DNA of 44,684 nucleotides from a virus. A program made the translations under genes and the position numbers. Location: IMG/VR virus record IMGVR_UViG_3300023179_006577, positions 1-44,684 of that record, one strand, 5' to 3'. Under the pieces are notes generated by a model that was not told the origin of the DNA, made no database searches, and was given only the letters and a program-made list of their open reading frames with translations. Below, piece by piece: positions 15,959-23,874 of the stretch; position 1 is the stretch's first letter, and every line of letters starts with the position of its first letter.

Positions 15959-16366
15959 ATGGACAATTTTATTTTTAGTCAAGAAAAAGCATCAAACGAT
16001 AATCAATATTATTCTTTAATTGGACAAGAAGATTTTTTAGATGAAAATTCTAATCCAAGAATTCATAACGAAGAAGATCCAAGAGTTGTTGCTAAAACAA
16101 CAAAAAACAAAAAATCTAAACATTTTAATGATAATATTAATTTTACTAGATATTATATAAAAATTAATCCAAATTTAGAGGTATTCAATCCTATCGAATA
16201 TCTTACATCTATTAAAGACAAAAAAACATTTTCTCATATTCATAATGTCTGCAAACAATCATGGTATTTTAAAGAAGTAGACTCTAATTTATTTAATAAA
16301 TATTTAACTTTTCTTAAAAATAAAAATATTCATCTTCTAAAGGATATAGAAAGACAAATTAAATAA
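15959..16366 (+). CDS. hypothetical protein, paralogue of 17065-17451
   Basis: This is a 135-aa acidic soluble protein. Its N-terminal half (YYSLIGQEDFLDENSNPR then RVVAKTT) aligns with the protein at 17065 (YYTIAGQEDYLDSQGYPR, KVVAKKT), and both end in a helical LTFLKNKN / LNFLKTKN segment. No known domain is recognised. The pair brackets a zinc-ribbon protein and another unknown within one tight operon. Confidence 0.6.
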   Translation: MDNFIFSQEKASNDNQYYSLIGQEDFLDENSNPRIHNEEDPRVVAKTTKNKKSKHFNDNINFTRYYIKINPNLEVFNPIEYLTSIKDKKTFSHIHNVCKQSWYFKEVDSNLFNKYLTFLKNKNIHLLKDIERQIK

Positions 16367-16367
16367 T

Positions 16368-16709
16368 ATGCCACTTTATACTTATTATTGTGAATCTTGT
16401 AAAGAAAAATATGAATTATTTTTTAATTTATCTGACTACATAGATAATCCAAAATGCGCTGACTGTAAAAAGAAAATGAAAAGATCATACCAAGACGATA
16501 TAGGATCTCTATACGGGGCTGTTAAAAAAACAGACAGTGAACTTAAAACAATAGGAGATTTAGCAAATAGGAATAGCGATAAACTAAGTGATGATGAAAA
16601 AATTCATCTATATAAAAAACATAATAATTATAAAGAAAATATTGGTTCAGAATTGCCAAGTGGAATGAGTCGTATCAAAAAACCACAGAAAAAAATTAAA
16701 TGGACTTAA
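16368..16709 (+). CDS. FmdB-type zinc-ribbon protein
   Basis: The N-terminus MPLYTYYCESC-KEKYE and CADCKKKMKRSYQ form the C-x2-C...C-x2-C zinc ribbon of the FmdB family (about residues 8-38). The remaining ~75 residues are charged and probably helical. FmdB-like ribbons are small putative regulators; phage copies may act in transcription or DNA binding. It lies between genes of unknown function, starting two bases after the preceding stop. Confidence 0.7.
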   Translation: MPLYTYYCESCKEKYELFFNLSDYIDNPKCADCKKKMKRSYQDDIGSLYGAVKKTDSELKTIGDLANRNSDKLSDDEKIHLYKKHNNYKENIGSELPSGMSRIKKPQKKIKWT

Positions 16710-16712
16710 ATT

Positions 16713-17072
16713 ATGTCTGAAGATAATGAACAAATAGATAATTTAAAATTAATGTCTGATGCTATATATAAAAATTTTGAACAATTAGCAAAACTACAAT
16801 ACGAGGATATAGTTAATTATTCTCAACCTAAAAAATTAACTGGTGCTCCTCATGAAATTTTATTTGATGTTACTGCAACGGTTATGGAAGAGAATGAAAA
16901 AGGAGAAATAATTGGAACAAAAGAACTATGTAATCAACAATATCATATCCCTGTTCCTATAGATCAAAATTATGAAATTTTTATGCGGACATTTTTTATG
17001 TATATAGAAGAATCTTTATTAAAAGCTTCAGATAAAGCTTATTCACAAGGAGAGCCTAATACCAATGAGTGA
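16713..17072 (+). CDS. hypothetical protein, 119 aa
   Basis: This is an acidic soluble protein with an N-terminal helix (LKLMSDAIYKNFEQLAKLQ), a beta-like middle (HEILFDVTATVMEEN) and a C-terminal helix. I recognise no motif. It overlaps the following paralogue gene by 8 bases, so the two are co-translated. The function is unknown; the neighbourhood is replication and recombination. Confidence 0.55.
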   Translation: MSEDNEQIDNLKLMSDAIYKNFEQLAKLQYEDIVNYSQPKKLTGAPHEILFDVTATVMEENEKGEIIGTKELCNQQYHIPVPIDQNYEIFMRTFFMYIEESLLKASDKAYSQGEPNTNE

Positions 17073-17451
17073 AGAATTTATTTTTGAATTACAACCCAAT
17101 AAACAAGATATTTTAGATACAGAGTACTACACAATAGCTGGTCAGGAAGATTATTTAGACAGTCAAGGCTATCCAAGAACTAATACTGATAATGAAAAAG
17201 TTGTAGCTAAAAAAACAGTCAAACATGGATCAAATCCTAAATATTCTATTAAAATTGATATAAATAATAAACTAAGTAATCCAACTTCAATATATGGGAA
17301 TAGAGAAAAAATATCTTCATTTTTAGATACTGTTTGTAGAGCAAATAATAGGTTTATAGATGTTAACTTAAAAACATTTAATTTATATCTAAACTTTTTA
17401 AAAACTAAAAATACTTCATGGTTATATAACGCAGAAAGAGAGATGACATAA
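17065..17451 (+). CDS. hypothetical protein, paralogue of 15959-16366
   Basis: This 128-aa protein shares the YY-x3-GQED(F/Y)LD-x4-PR and VVAKKT segments and the C-terminal LKTKN helix with the protein at 15959. Its stop overlaps the next ATG (ATAATG type). It is the second copy of a local gene duplication. No function is recognised. Confidence 0.6.
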   Translation: MSEEFIFELQPNKQDILDTEYYTIAGQEDYLDSQGYPRTNTDNEKVVAKKTVKHGSNPKYSIKIDINNKLSNPTSIYGNREKISSFLDTVCRANNRFIDVNLKTFNLYLNFLKTKNTSWLYNAEREMT

Positions 17452-17765
17452 TGTCTAAATTAAGTAAGTCTAATTTTTATGCTATTCAATGGTTAAATAG
17501 TCAAGGTAAAACCTCAGAAGATATTGCTAAAGAATTAAAGCTTTCTATATCACAAGTGGAAAAAAATATTGTACAAACTCCACAAGAAATAACCAGCCCT
17601 AAAAAAATTACTCCAAAAAATTTGATGGTTACACAAACTAGTGGAAAAGGTACAAATACCGTGGCGATTATGACCAAAGAAGCTTCTCAATTGGTTGATG
17701 AGCTTAAAAAAAATCACGTTTCTCCAAAATCATCTGTAGGAATTTTTAGACCAAAATCACAATGA
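17451..17765 (+). CDS. small helix-turn-helix-like protein
   Basis: Residues ~8-40 (YAIQWLNSQGKTSEDIAKEL then LSISQVEKNI) have the spacing of a tri-helical HTH such as those in sigma region 4-like or resolvase-like DNA-binding domains. The rest is Lys/Ser-rich and probably flexible. At 104 aa it could be a phage transcription regulator. It overlaps the following gene by 4 bases. Confidence 0.5.
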   Translation: MSKLSKSNFYAIQWLNSQGKTSEDIAKELKLSISQVEKNIVQTPQEITSPKKITPKNLMVTQTSGKGTNTVAIMTKEASQLVDELKKNHVSPKSSVGIFRPKSQ

Positions 17766-18190
17766 ATAAAAACATTTATCCTTCGAAATATTCGAATGGT
17801 AAGTTGGTGTCAGCTGCTCAATATATTACAGAATTAATATGTGAGAAAAAAGCTAAACAAGATAAATCAGATTTACATTATAGATTTTGGGAAAATCCAA
17901 TATGGTCTAAGTATTTTAGAAATCAAATAGCATCAGCTAATAAATTACTTAAAAAGTATAGCGCTAAAGCTATTATAAAAGCTCTGCAAGATTCCAAAAC
18001 CGATAGAATTTATTCTTTGCGAGCACCACACTTAGAATCTACTATAGATCAATATGAGCGTCAGCTAGCAGTTGAGAATACAGATTTTACAAAAACTGTA
18101 GAAAGAAAATCCAATAAAAGTTATCGCAAAGATAATATTAAATCCAATAGCGTTATATCCAAACTCAAGGAATTAGATAATGAGTCTTAA
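17762..18190 (+). CDS. hypothetical basic protein upstream of recA, 142 aa
   Basis: This is a Lys-rich, helical protein (HYRFWENPIWSKYFRNQI, LLKKYSAKAIIKALQDSK) with a highly basic C-terminus. No catalytic motif is seen. It overlaps recA by 11 bases, indicating translational coupling with recombination functions, and the charge would suit nucleic-acid binding. Its role is not established. Confidence 0.55.
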   Translation: MNKNIYPSKYSNGKLVSAAQYITELICEKKAKQDKSDLHYRFWENPIWSKYFRNQIASANKLLKKYSAKAIIKALQDSKTDRIYSLRAPHLESTIDQYERQLAVENTDFTKTVERKSNKSYRKDNIKSNSVISKLKELDNES

Positions 18191-19202
18191 AGAAGATGTG
18201 GTCAAAAGTTTCGGTAGTGATATTATTCTATCTGCTAGTGCAATAGTTGATAAAAAATCAGTTATAATTCCTGTTAGTCCTTCATTAGATGTTATCCTAA
18301 ATGGAGGCATCCCAGAAGGTAGTTTCGTAATTTTTACTGGTCAACCAAAATGTGGTAAAACAACAACTTCATTAGCCTTTTCTGCTACAGCACAGAAACC
18401 AGAATATCAAGGAGATTTATCAAAACCTCGTCATGTATATTATTTGAATATAGAAGGAAGATTGAAAAAAAGAGACTTGGAGGGAATTCCTGGACTTGAT
18501 CTTAATAGATTTGATGTTATAGGATCTCAGCAAGGAAAAATATTACATGCAGAAGAATATTTACAAATAGCAGAACGTATTATAAATGAAGTTCCAGGAT
18601 CTATTTTGATTATCGACTCCTATTCTGCTTTATGTACAGAAGCTGAAATTACTAGCGATATGGACAAAATGCAAAGAGCAGACGGAGCTAAATTATTATC
18701 TAAATTTTGTCGTAAAGTAGCTAATGTTATACCTGTTAATAAAAATATAGTGATTGGCATTACACATTTGATGGGTAATCCGACTGGGTACGGAGCAGAA
18801 TTCAAGGAAAAATCAGGGCAATCTATCGCATATCAAACTGATGTGAAGCTTAGGGCTAAGACTTTTAAACCGTGGCTTCTGAGCGCAGATGCAACACAAA
18901 TAGGACAGGAAGTAGAGTGGCAAGTTCTTTGTTCGGCATTGGGTCCGCCTGGAGCTAGTATTACTGGATATTTAAGATATGGACATGGAATAGACTATTA
19001 TACTGAAGCTATTATGTTAGCATGTGATATTGGTTTAATCAATAAGGCTGGAGCATGGTATACTCTAGATTTTATTGATGATAAAGATAAAAAGAATAAA
19101 ATGCAAGGAACAGAAAAAATTCGTCAATATTTAATTGATAATCCAGAAATATATAAGCAACTCAATGAAGCTATAAAAAATACTATGGGAGTGAAGCACT
19201 AG
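18180..19202 (+). CDS. recA: RecA/UvsX-like recombinase
   Basis: The RecA core ATPase includes Walker A GQPKCGKT (residues 54-61), a Glu in LNIEGRLKKRD, Walker B ILIIDSYSA and a long DNA-binding loop (NPTGYGAEFKEKSGQS) followed by DVKLRAK. Length (340 aa) matches RecA. It would form filaments on ssDNA for strand exchange, replication restart and double-strand-break repair. The C-terminal part is divergent from bacterial RecA. The gene lies upstream of helicase and primase in one operon, and its stop overlaps the GTG of a Vsr-like nuclease by one base. Confidence 0.85.
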   Translation: MSLKEDVVKSFGSDIILSASAIVDKKSVIIPVSPSLDVILNGGIPEGSFVIFTGQPKCGKTTTSLAFSATAQKPEYQGDLSKPRHVYYLNIEGRLKKRDLEGIPGLDLNRFDVIGSQQGKILHAEEYLQIAERIINEVPGSILIIDSYSALCTEAEITSDMDKMQRADGAKLLSKFCRKVANVIPVNKNIVIGITHLMGNPTGYGAEFKEKSGQSIAYQTDVKLRAKTFKPWLLSADATQIGQEVEWQVLCSALGPPGASITGYLRYGHGIDYYTEAIMLACDIGLINKAGAWYTLDFIDDKDKKNKMQGTEKIRQYLIDNPEIYKQLNEAIKNTMGVKH

Positions 19203-19606
19203 TGAATATAAAGGACTTGGACGGTAATTTACATAATTGGCAACTTACTGGATATATGGCTCACGGTAAAATTACTAATAAATCATCTTTACATTTAAGA
19301 GCTAGAACTTTATTGGTATCTATATTTCCAACATTGCAAATACTAGAAGAAGTCCCAATCCCATTGCGTAAATCTGAAACTTTATACTTGGATTTTTATT
19401 TACCTCTAAACAGAATGTGTGTAGAAGTACATGGAGAACAGCACTATAAATTTGTTTCACACTACCATAATAGTCAACTAGGTTTTGTTAAACATAAAAA
19501 AAGAGATAAAGATAAGATAGAATGGTGTGATATAAATAATATTAAATATATAGAACTACCATTTAATGAGGATGATAAACAATGGGAGCAAAGAATTAAA
19601 ATATGA
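19202..19606 (+). CDS. Vsr-like (EDxHD/DUF559-type) endonuclease
   Basis: The start is GTG 19202, overlapping the recA stop by one base. The PD-(D/E)XK-type core is visible: LYLDFYLPLNRMCVEVHGEQH gives Asp, then Glu and His in the order seen in very-short-patch-repair-like and phage EDxHD homing nucleases. At 134 aa it is a single catalytic domain without an added DNA-binding module. It may be a free-standing homing endonuclease that targets the recA locus, or a resident repair nuclease. The next gene overlaps by 4 bases. Confidence 0.6.
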   Translation: MNIKDLDGNLHNWQLTGYMAHGKITNKSSLHLRARTLLVSIFPTLQILEEVPIPLRKSETLYLDFYLPLNRMCVEVHGEQHYKFVSHYHNSQLGFVKHKKRDKDKIEWCDINNIKYIELPFNEDDKQWEQRIKI

Positions 19607-20088
19607 ATACTAAAGAACAAGTAGAAGAATGGGATCGTGTTTTAGATGAATACGAACAATCTATTGGTCTTGGCAAATATTCTGATATTCATAATTTTAC
19701 GGATGAAGAATTAAATAACTATTTGGGCATGTCTAGAGATGTTATAGAAAAATTAACTCCAGAGGATTGTTGTCAAATATCTCTAAGATTAGCACAATAC
19801 GCTTTTTTCTTACAAAGAACCTTGAATAGAGAAATAGCAAGACACAATTGGGCTGAAGAATCTATAAAAGAAACCATTGCTGATGATATTAATAATTACA
19901 AAGGGTATGGATATGTAGAAAAATCTAATCAAGCTATTAAACACAATGATAAAGCTAATGCTTTAAATAGAATTAAAAAATATGCAAAACAAAGAATGGA
20001 TAGATTGTCATATCTATCAAACGGTATAAAAAATCTTTCGGACATACTATTATCTGTACAAAAAACAAAGGTGAAACATGGATCTTAA
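19603..20088 (+). CDS. hypothetical helical protein, possible recombination accessory
   Basis: This 161-aa, mostly alpha-helical protein has the segments FTDEELNNYLGMS, LAQYAFFLQRTLNREIARHNW and a basic C-terminal helix. It lies between recA and the helicase gene, where large phages often carry a recombination mediator (UvsY position). I see no motif that proves such a role. It overlaps both neighbours by 4 and 11 bases. Confidence 0.5.
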   Translation: MNTKEQVEEWDRVLDEYEQSIGLGKYSDIHNFTDEELNNYLGMSRDVIEKLTPEDCCQISLRLAQYAFFLQRTLNREIARHNWAEESIKETIADDINNYKGYGYVEKSNQAIKHNDKANALNRIKKYAKQRMDRLSYLSNGIKNLSDILLSVQKTKVKHGS

Positions 20089-20521
20089 TGATTTAGCAAA
20101 AAATCCGGAACAAATAAAAAATCTTATTTCTATTCTTGAGGCTTTATTGCCTAAAAAAGATAATGAAACCAATAATAATGATGTGAAACCTAAAAAAAAT
20201 AAAATCAAACAAACATCTCCAAGGAAGCAAAATAATATATCAAGCGCTATAAAAACTAAAGGTGGCAGACGTGCGTTTCAGAAAGATAATACTAGTGTCA
20301 ACAAATTCGAAAAAATGACAGAATTCAATCTTCACAAAGAAGACATAGCTGTTGATAAATTATTATCAAAAGCTCCTCCAGTAGCTAGAAATAGAGAAGA
20401 AGTAGAACCTATTCTAGTTAATTGTAGAATTTGTGGAAAAAAAGAAAGTGTAAATCCTTCTTTAATTTTTGAATCTGTAGCAAGATATAAATGTAATAAT
20501 TGTTCCACTCAATCAGGTTGA
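20078..20521 (+). CDS. zinc-finger protein upstream of the helicase
   Basis: The N-terminal ~70 residues are Lys/Asn-rich and likely disordered. The C-terminus has two Cys-x-x-Cys pairs (CRICGKKES and YKCNNCSTQSG) forming a compact zinc ribbon. The gene ends eight bases before the helicase ATG. It may be a DNA-binding partner or loader for the helicase, inferred only from position. Confidence 0.55.
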   Translation: MDLNDLAKNPEQIKNLISILEALLPKKDNETNNNDVKPKKNKIKQTSPRKQNNISSAIKTKGGRRAFQKDNTSVNKFEKMTEFNLHKEDIAVDKLLSKAPPVARNREEVEPILVNCRICGKKESVNPSLIFESVARYKCNNCSTQSG

Positions 20522-20528
20522 AAAATAT

Positions 20529-21995
20529 ATGATTTTAGCTGATCCTTCCGCTGAGAGAGCTGTTCTAAGCGGGATTGTCCATTATGGTGAAGATGCTTTT
20601 TTGGATATTTCTGATTTGATTACTGAATCAACTTTTACAATTGATAGTAATCAAATAATTTATAGATGTTTAAAAAACATTTGTGAAAAAAATAGTAAAC
20701 CAAGAATAGATATAGCAATGATTTATTCTAGTGCTCAAGAGCTAGAAGTATCTCATATTCTAAATAAAAAAGAAGAAGCTCAACATCTTAAAGCCATATC
20801 TGACTTCCCGGTTAATTTAGAAAATATAAGAAAATTTGCAGCAAAAATTCGTAAATTAGAAATTGCTAGACAATTAAGAAAACAATTAGATAATATACAA
20901 GATAAATTATTAGAAATTAATGGTAGTGAATCTATTTCTTCTATTTTAGGTATAGCAGAAGATGATATATTTAATTTTGTTACTTCTATAACTAACGATG
21001 GAGATTCTGCTCCTTCTTTAATGGGTGATGGTATAGAAGAATATATAGAATATCTACAAACTAATATTGTTGATCAAGTTGGTATTCCTACAGGATTTCC
21101 AGTATATGATCAAGCAATAGGAGGAGGTTTAAGAAAAGGAACAGTAAATGTTATTGGAGCTAGACCAAAAACTGGTAAAACGCTTTTGGTTGATAATATG
21201 AGTAGAAATATTGCTAAATTAGGAATTCCAGTTTTGAATATGGATACCGAGATGAGTAAAAAAGATCATATTCATAGATTATTAGCTATGACAACAGAAG
21301 TAGAAATTAATAAGATTGAAACAGGAAGATTTGGAGAATCTCCAATATTAAAATCTAAAATAGTTGAAGCAGCAACAGAATTAAAAAATTTACCAATACA
21401 TCATAAAGTCATAGCAGGAAAACCATTTGATGAACAATTGGCTATTATGAGAAGATGGCTCGTTAAAGAAGTAGGATTAAATGATGATGGAACAGCAAAA
21501 GACTGCGTTATATTTTATGACTATTTAAAATTAATGGATATGAGCGGAATGGATAAAGATCTTAAAGAATATCAGCTTTTAGGATTTATGATGACCGCGC
21601 TACATAATTTTGCTGTTAAATATCAAGTTCCTATTATGGCTTTCATTCAATTAAATAGAGATGGAATTACCAAAGAAAGCACAGATTCTGCTAGTGGTTC
21701 TGATCGTATAATATGGTTATGTAGTAATTTTAGTATTTTTAAACGAAAATCAGATGAGGAAATTGCGGAGGATGGTCCTGATGCTGGAAATAGAAAATTA
21801 TTACCTGTTATTAGCAGACACGGGGGAGGATTGGATGATAATGACTATATAAATTGTTATATGAAAGGATGGTGTGCAAAAATTATAGAAGGTAAAACAA
21901 AATTGGAAATATCACAAAATATCAAAGATAAAAAAGATGGATTTATAGTCGATGACAACTCTAATGAAACAGAAACAATTATCCCGTTCGTATGA
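20529..21995 (+). CDS. dnaB: DnaB-like replicative DNA helicase
   Basis: The N-terminal domain (residues 1-~150) has the DnaB helical collar pattern (SAERAVLSGIV, FTIDSNQIIYRCL). The RecA-like motor begins at GIPTGFPVYDQAIGGG, with Walker A GARPKTGKT at 209-217, the NMDTEMS Glu-bearing motif (~238-243), Walker B VIFYDYLKLM at ~327-336 and FIQLNR. It is a hexameric helicase unwinding DNA at the fork. Length (488 aa) is normal, and no intein is present even though DnaB is a frequent intein host. It overlaps the primase gene by 44 bases. Confidence 0.9.
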   Translation: MILADPSAERAVLSGIVHYGEDAFLDISDLITESTFTIDSNQIIYRCLKNICEKNSKPRIDIAMIYSSAQELEVSHILNKKEEAQHLKAISDFPVNLENIRKFAAKIRKLEIARQLRKQLDNIQDKLLEINGSESISSILGIAEDDIFNFVTSITNDGDSAPSLMGDGIEEYIEYLQTNIVDQVGIPTGFPVYDQAIGGGLRKGTVNVIGARPKTGKTLLVDNMSRNIAKLGIPVLNMDTEMSKKDHIHRLLAMTTEVEINKIETGRFGESPILKSKIVEAATELKNLPIHHKVIAGKPFDEQLAIMRRWLVKEVGLNDDGTAKDCVIFYDYLKLMDMSGMDKDLKEYQLLGFMMTALHNFAVKYQVPIMAFIQLNRDGITKESTDSASGSDRIIWLCSNFSIFKRKSDEEIAEDGPDAGNRKLLPVISRHGGGLDDNDYINCYMKGWCAKIIEGKTKLEISQNIKDKKDGFIVDDNSNETETIIPFV

Positions 21996-23058
21996 CCAAG
22001 ATAAACTCAAGATATTATCAGATCTTATTTGTGATAATATAGAAGAGTTATTAGTTACTCTAGAAATAAATGATTTTAAATTTCTAGATAAAATGATAAT
22101 TATGTCCTGTCCAATTCATGGAGGAGATAATGAATCAGCATTTAATTTATATCATAAAGGAGATTCCTATAGAGGTAATTGGAAATGCAGAACTCATCAA
22201 TGTGAGAATATATTTAGATCTTCTGTTATTGGATTTATAAGAGGATGCTTATCTAAAAAATATAAAAATTGGTCTAAAGAAGGTGATCCCACAATAACAT
22301 TTAGCGAAGCGGTAGAGTTTGCAACAAAATTTGTTAATAAAGATCTTAACGATATTAAAATTCCAAAAAAAGAAAAAGAAAAAAATACTTTTGTCAATAC
22401 TATTAATTATTTAAAATCATCTTCTTACAAAGCTATAAATTCTGTTGATAGAGATAAAGTTAAACAATCATTACATATTCCGTCAGAATATTTCTTAAAA
22501 AGAAATTATACTTCAGAAATACTTATAAAATATGATGTTGGGGATTGTTTAAATCCAAATAGAGAAATGTACAACAGGGCAGTTGTTCCGGTATACGATA
22601 ATGATCACTTATTTATGGTTGGCTGTTCTGGTAGAACATTAAACAACAATAAACCAAAATGGAAACATAATGATGGCTTTAGAGCAGAAGAGCATTTATA
22701 TAATTTTTGGTATGCAAAAGAATATATCAAACAAACAGGAACAGTTATATTAGTTGAAAGCCCAGGGAATGTATGGAGATTAGAAGAAGCAGGAATACAT
22801 AATAGCGTTGCTTTATTTGGTTCTTCTCTAAAAGATAAACAAAAAATGTTATTAGATATATCTGGCGCTATGTCTATAATAACAATTATGGATAATGATG
22901 AAGCGGGCCAAAAGGCTGCTCAACAAATATATGCAAAATGCAATAGAATATATAATATAGCAAATATAGAAATTAAAGATTATGAAGATATTGGCGAAAT
23001 GAAGATTGAAGAAATAAATCAAATTATTAAACCTCAGATAGAAAAGATTATAAAATGA
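21952..23058 (+). CDS. DnaG-type primase with CHC2-like zinc finger and Toprim domain
   Basis: An N-terminal zinc-binding module is formed by C53 and H56 (CPIHGGDN) with C79 and C84 (CRTHQC). The central segment reads YNRAVVPVYDNDHLFMVGCSGR, typical of the primase N-subdomain. The Toprim core is VILVESPGNVWRLEEAG (Glu) and IIMDNDEAGQKA (Asp-x-Asp). It makes RNA primers at the fork. At 368 aa it is compact and lacks a helicase-interaction domain like DnaG's. It overlaps the helicase gene and touches the next gene by 4 bases, so helicase and primase are co-translated. Confidence 0.85.
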   Translation: MTTLMKQKQLSRSYDQDKLKILSDLICDNIEELLVTLEINDFKFLDKMIIMSCPIHGGDNESAFNLYHKGDSYRGNWKCRTHQCENIFRSSVIGFIRGCLSKKYKNWSKEGDPTITFSEAVEFATKFVNKDLNDIKIPKKEKEKNTFVNTINYLKSSSYKAINSVDRDKVKQSLHIPSEYFLKRNYTSEILIKYDVGDCLNPNREMYNRAVVPVYDNDHLFMVGCSGRTLNNNKPKWKHNDGFRAEEHLYNFWYAKEYIKQTGTVILVESPGNVWRLEEAGIHNSVALFGSSLKDKQKMLLDISGAMSIITIMDNDEAGQKAAQQIYAKCNRIYNIANIEIKDYEDIGEMKIEEINQIIKPQIEKIIK

Positions 23059-23864
23059 TTTTAGGTATTTCTGGACGAAAACAATCAGGAAAAAGTACTA
23101 CTGCTAATTTTATTTTTTCTATTTATATGTCTAATATGAATATATCAGAAAAAGTTTATATTAATGACTCTGGAGAAATAATGGTATCTGATTTATTTGG
23201 AGATACAAATTATTCTGGAATATTTGATACTATAAATATAAATACAGAAGATTATACTTTAAATAAAGTATTTGATACATTATCTCCATATATTAAAATA
23301 TATAATTTTGCTGATATTCTTAAACAAGACATCTGCATGAATTTATTAGGATTAACTTATAAACAATGTTATGGTAGCGATGATGATAAAAATACTATGA
23401 CATCATTGAACTGGGAAAATATGCCTGGTATTATTAGTGATAGCGAATTCTGGAATTTTATAACCGCCGATAATCAACCCAAAAAACTCATTTTCCATAA
23501 ATCAGGAATAATGACAGCTAGAGAAGTTATGGAATATATCGGTACTGGTATTTTTAGACAAATAATGTCTGACGTATGGATCAATGGTACTATAAAAAAA
23601 ATACAAAAAGAAAAACCTAAATTAGCGATTATTGCCGATTGTAGATTTCCAAATGAGATACAAAGTATAAAAAATAATAATGGTAAAATTTTACGTTTAA
23701 CAAGAGATCCTCATAACTCTAATGAACCTAGCGAACGAGCATTAGATATGCTAAACTACAATTGGAATAATTTTGATTATATAGTAGATAATAAAGATAT
23801 GAATATATTTGAACAACTATCTACTATCAAAGACACTTTATCTTCATTATTCGTATCCTGCTGA
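23055..23864 (+). CDS. deoxynucleoside monophosphate kinase-like protein
   Basis: Walker A GRKQSGKST lies at residues 6-14. TAREVMEYIGTGIFRQ and IIADCRFPNEIQSI, ending with LTRDP, match phage dNMP kinases (T4 gene 1-type fold) that phosphorylate dNMPs to dNDPs. It would join the dCMP deaminase and RNR in dNTP supply, although encoded among replication genes. Length (269 aa) fits the family. Confidence 0.75.
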   Translation: MILGISGRKQSGKSTTANFIFSIYMSNMNISEKVYINDSGEIMVSDLFGDTNYSGIFDTININTEDYTLNKVFDTLSPYIKIYNFADILKQDICMNLLGLTYKQCYGSDDDKNTMTSLNWENMPGIISDSEFWNFITADNQPKKLIFHKSGIMTAREVMEYIGTGIFRQIMSDVWINGTIKKIQKEKPKLAIIADCRFPNEIQSIKNNNGKILRLTRDPHNSNEPSERALDMLNYNWNNFDYIVDNKDMNIFEQLSTIKDTLSSLFVSC

Positions 23865-23874
23865 GAATAAATTA

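Noticed and set aside
16713-17072. Part of the 15959/17065 paralogue family
   Set aside because: It lies between the two copies but shares neither the GQED nor the VVAK segment.
19603-20088. Assignment as UvsY-type recombination mediator
   Set aside because: Only gene position and helical content support it; there is no diagnostic motif, so it is left as hypothetical.
23809-23874. TTG 23809 as the exonuclease start
   Set aside because: It lies in the end of the kinase gene; ATG 23875 begins the conserved sequence.
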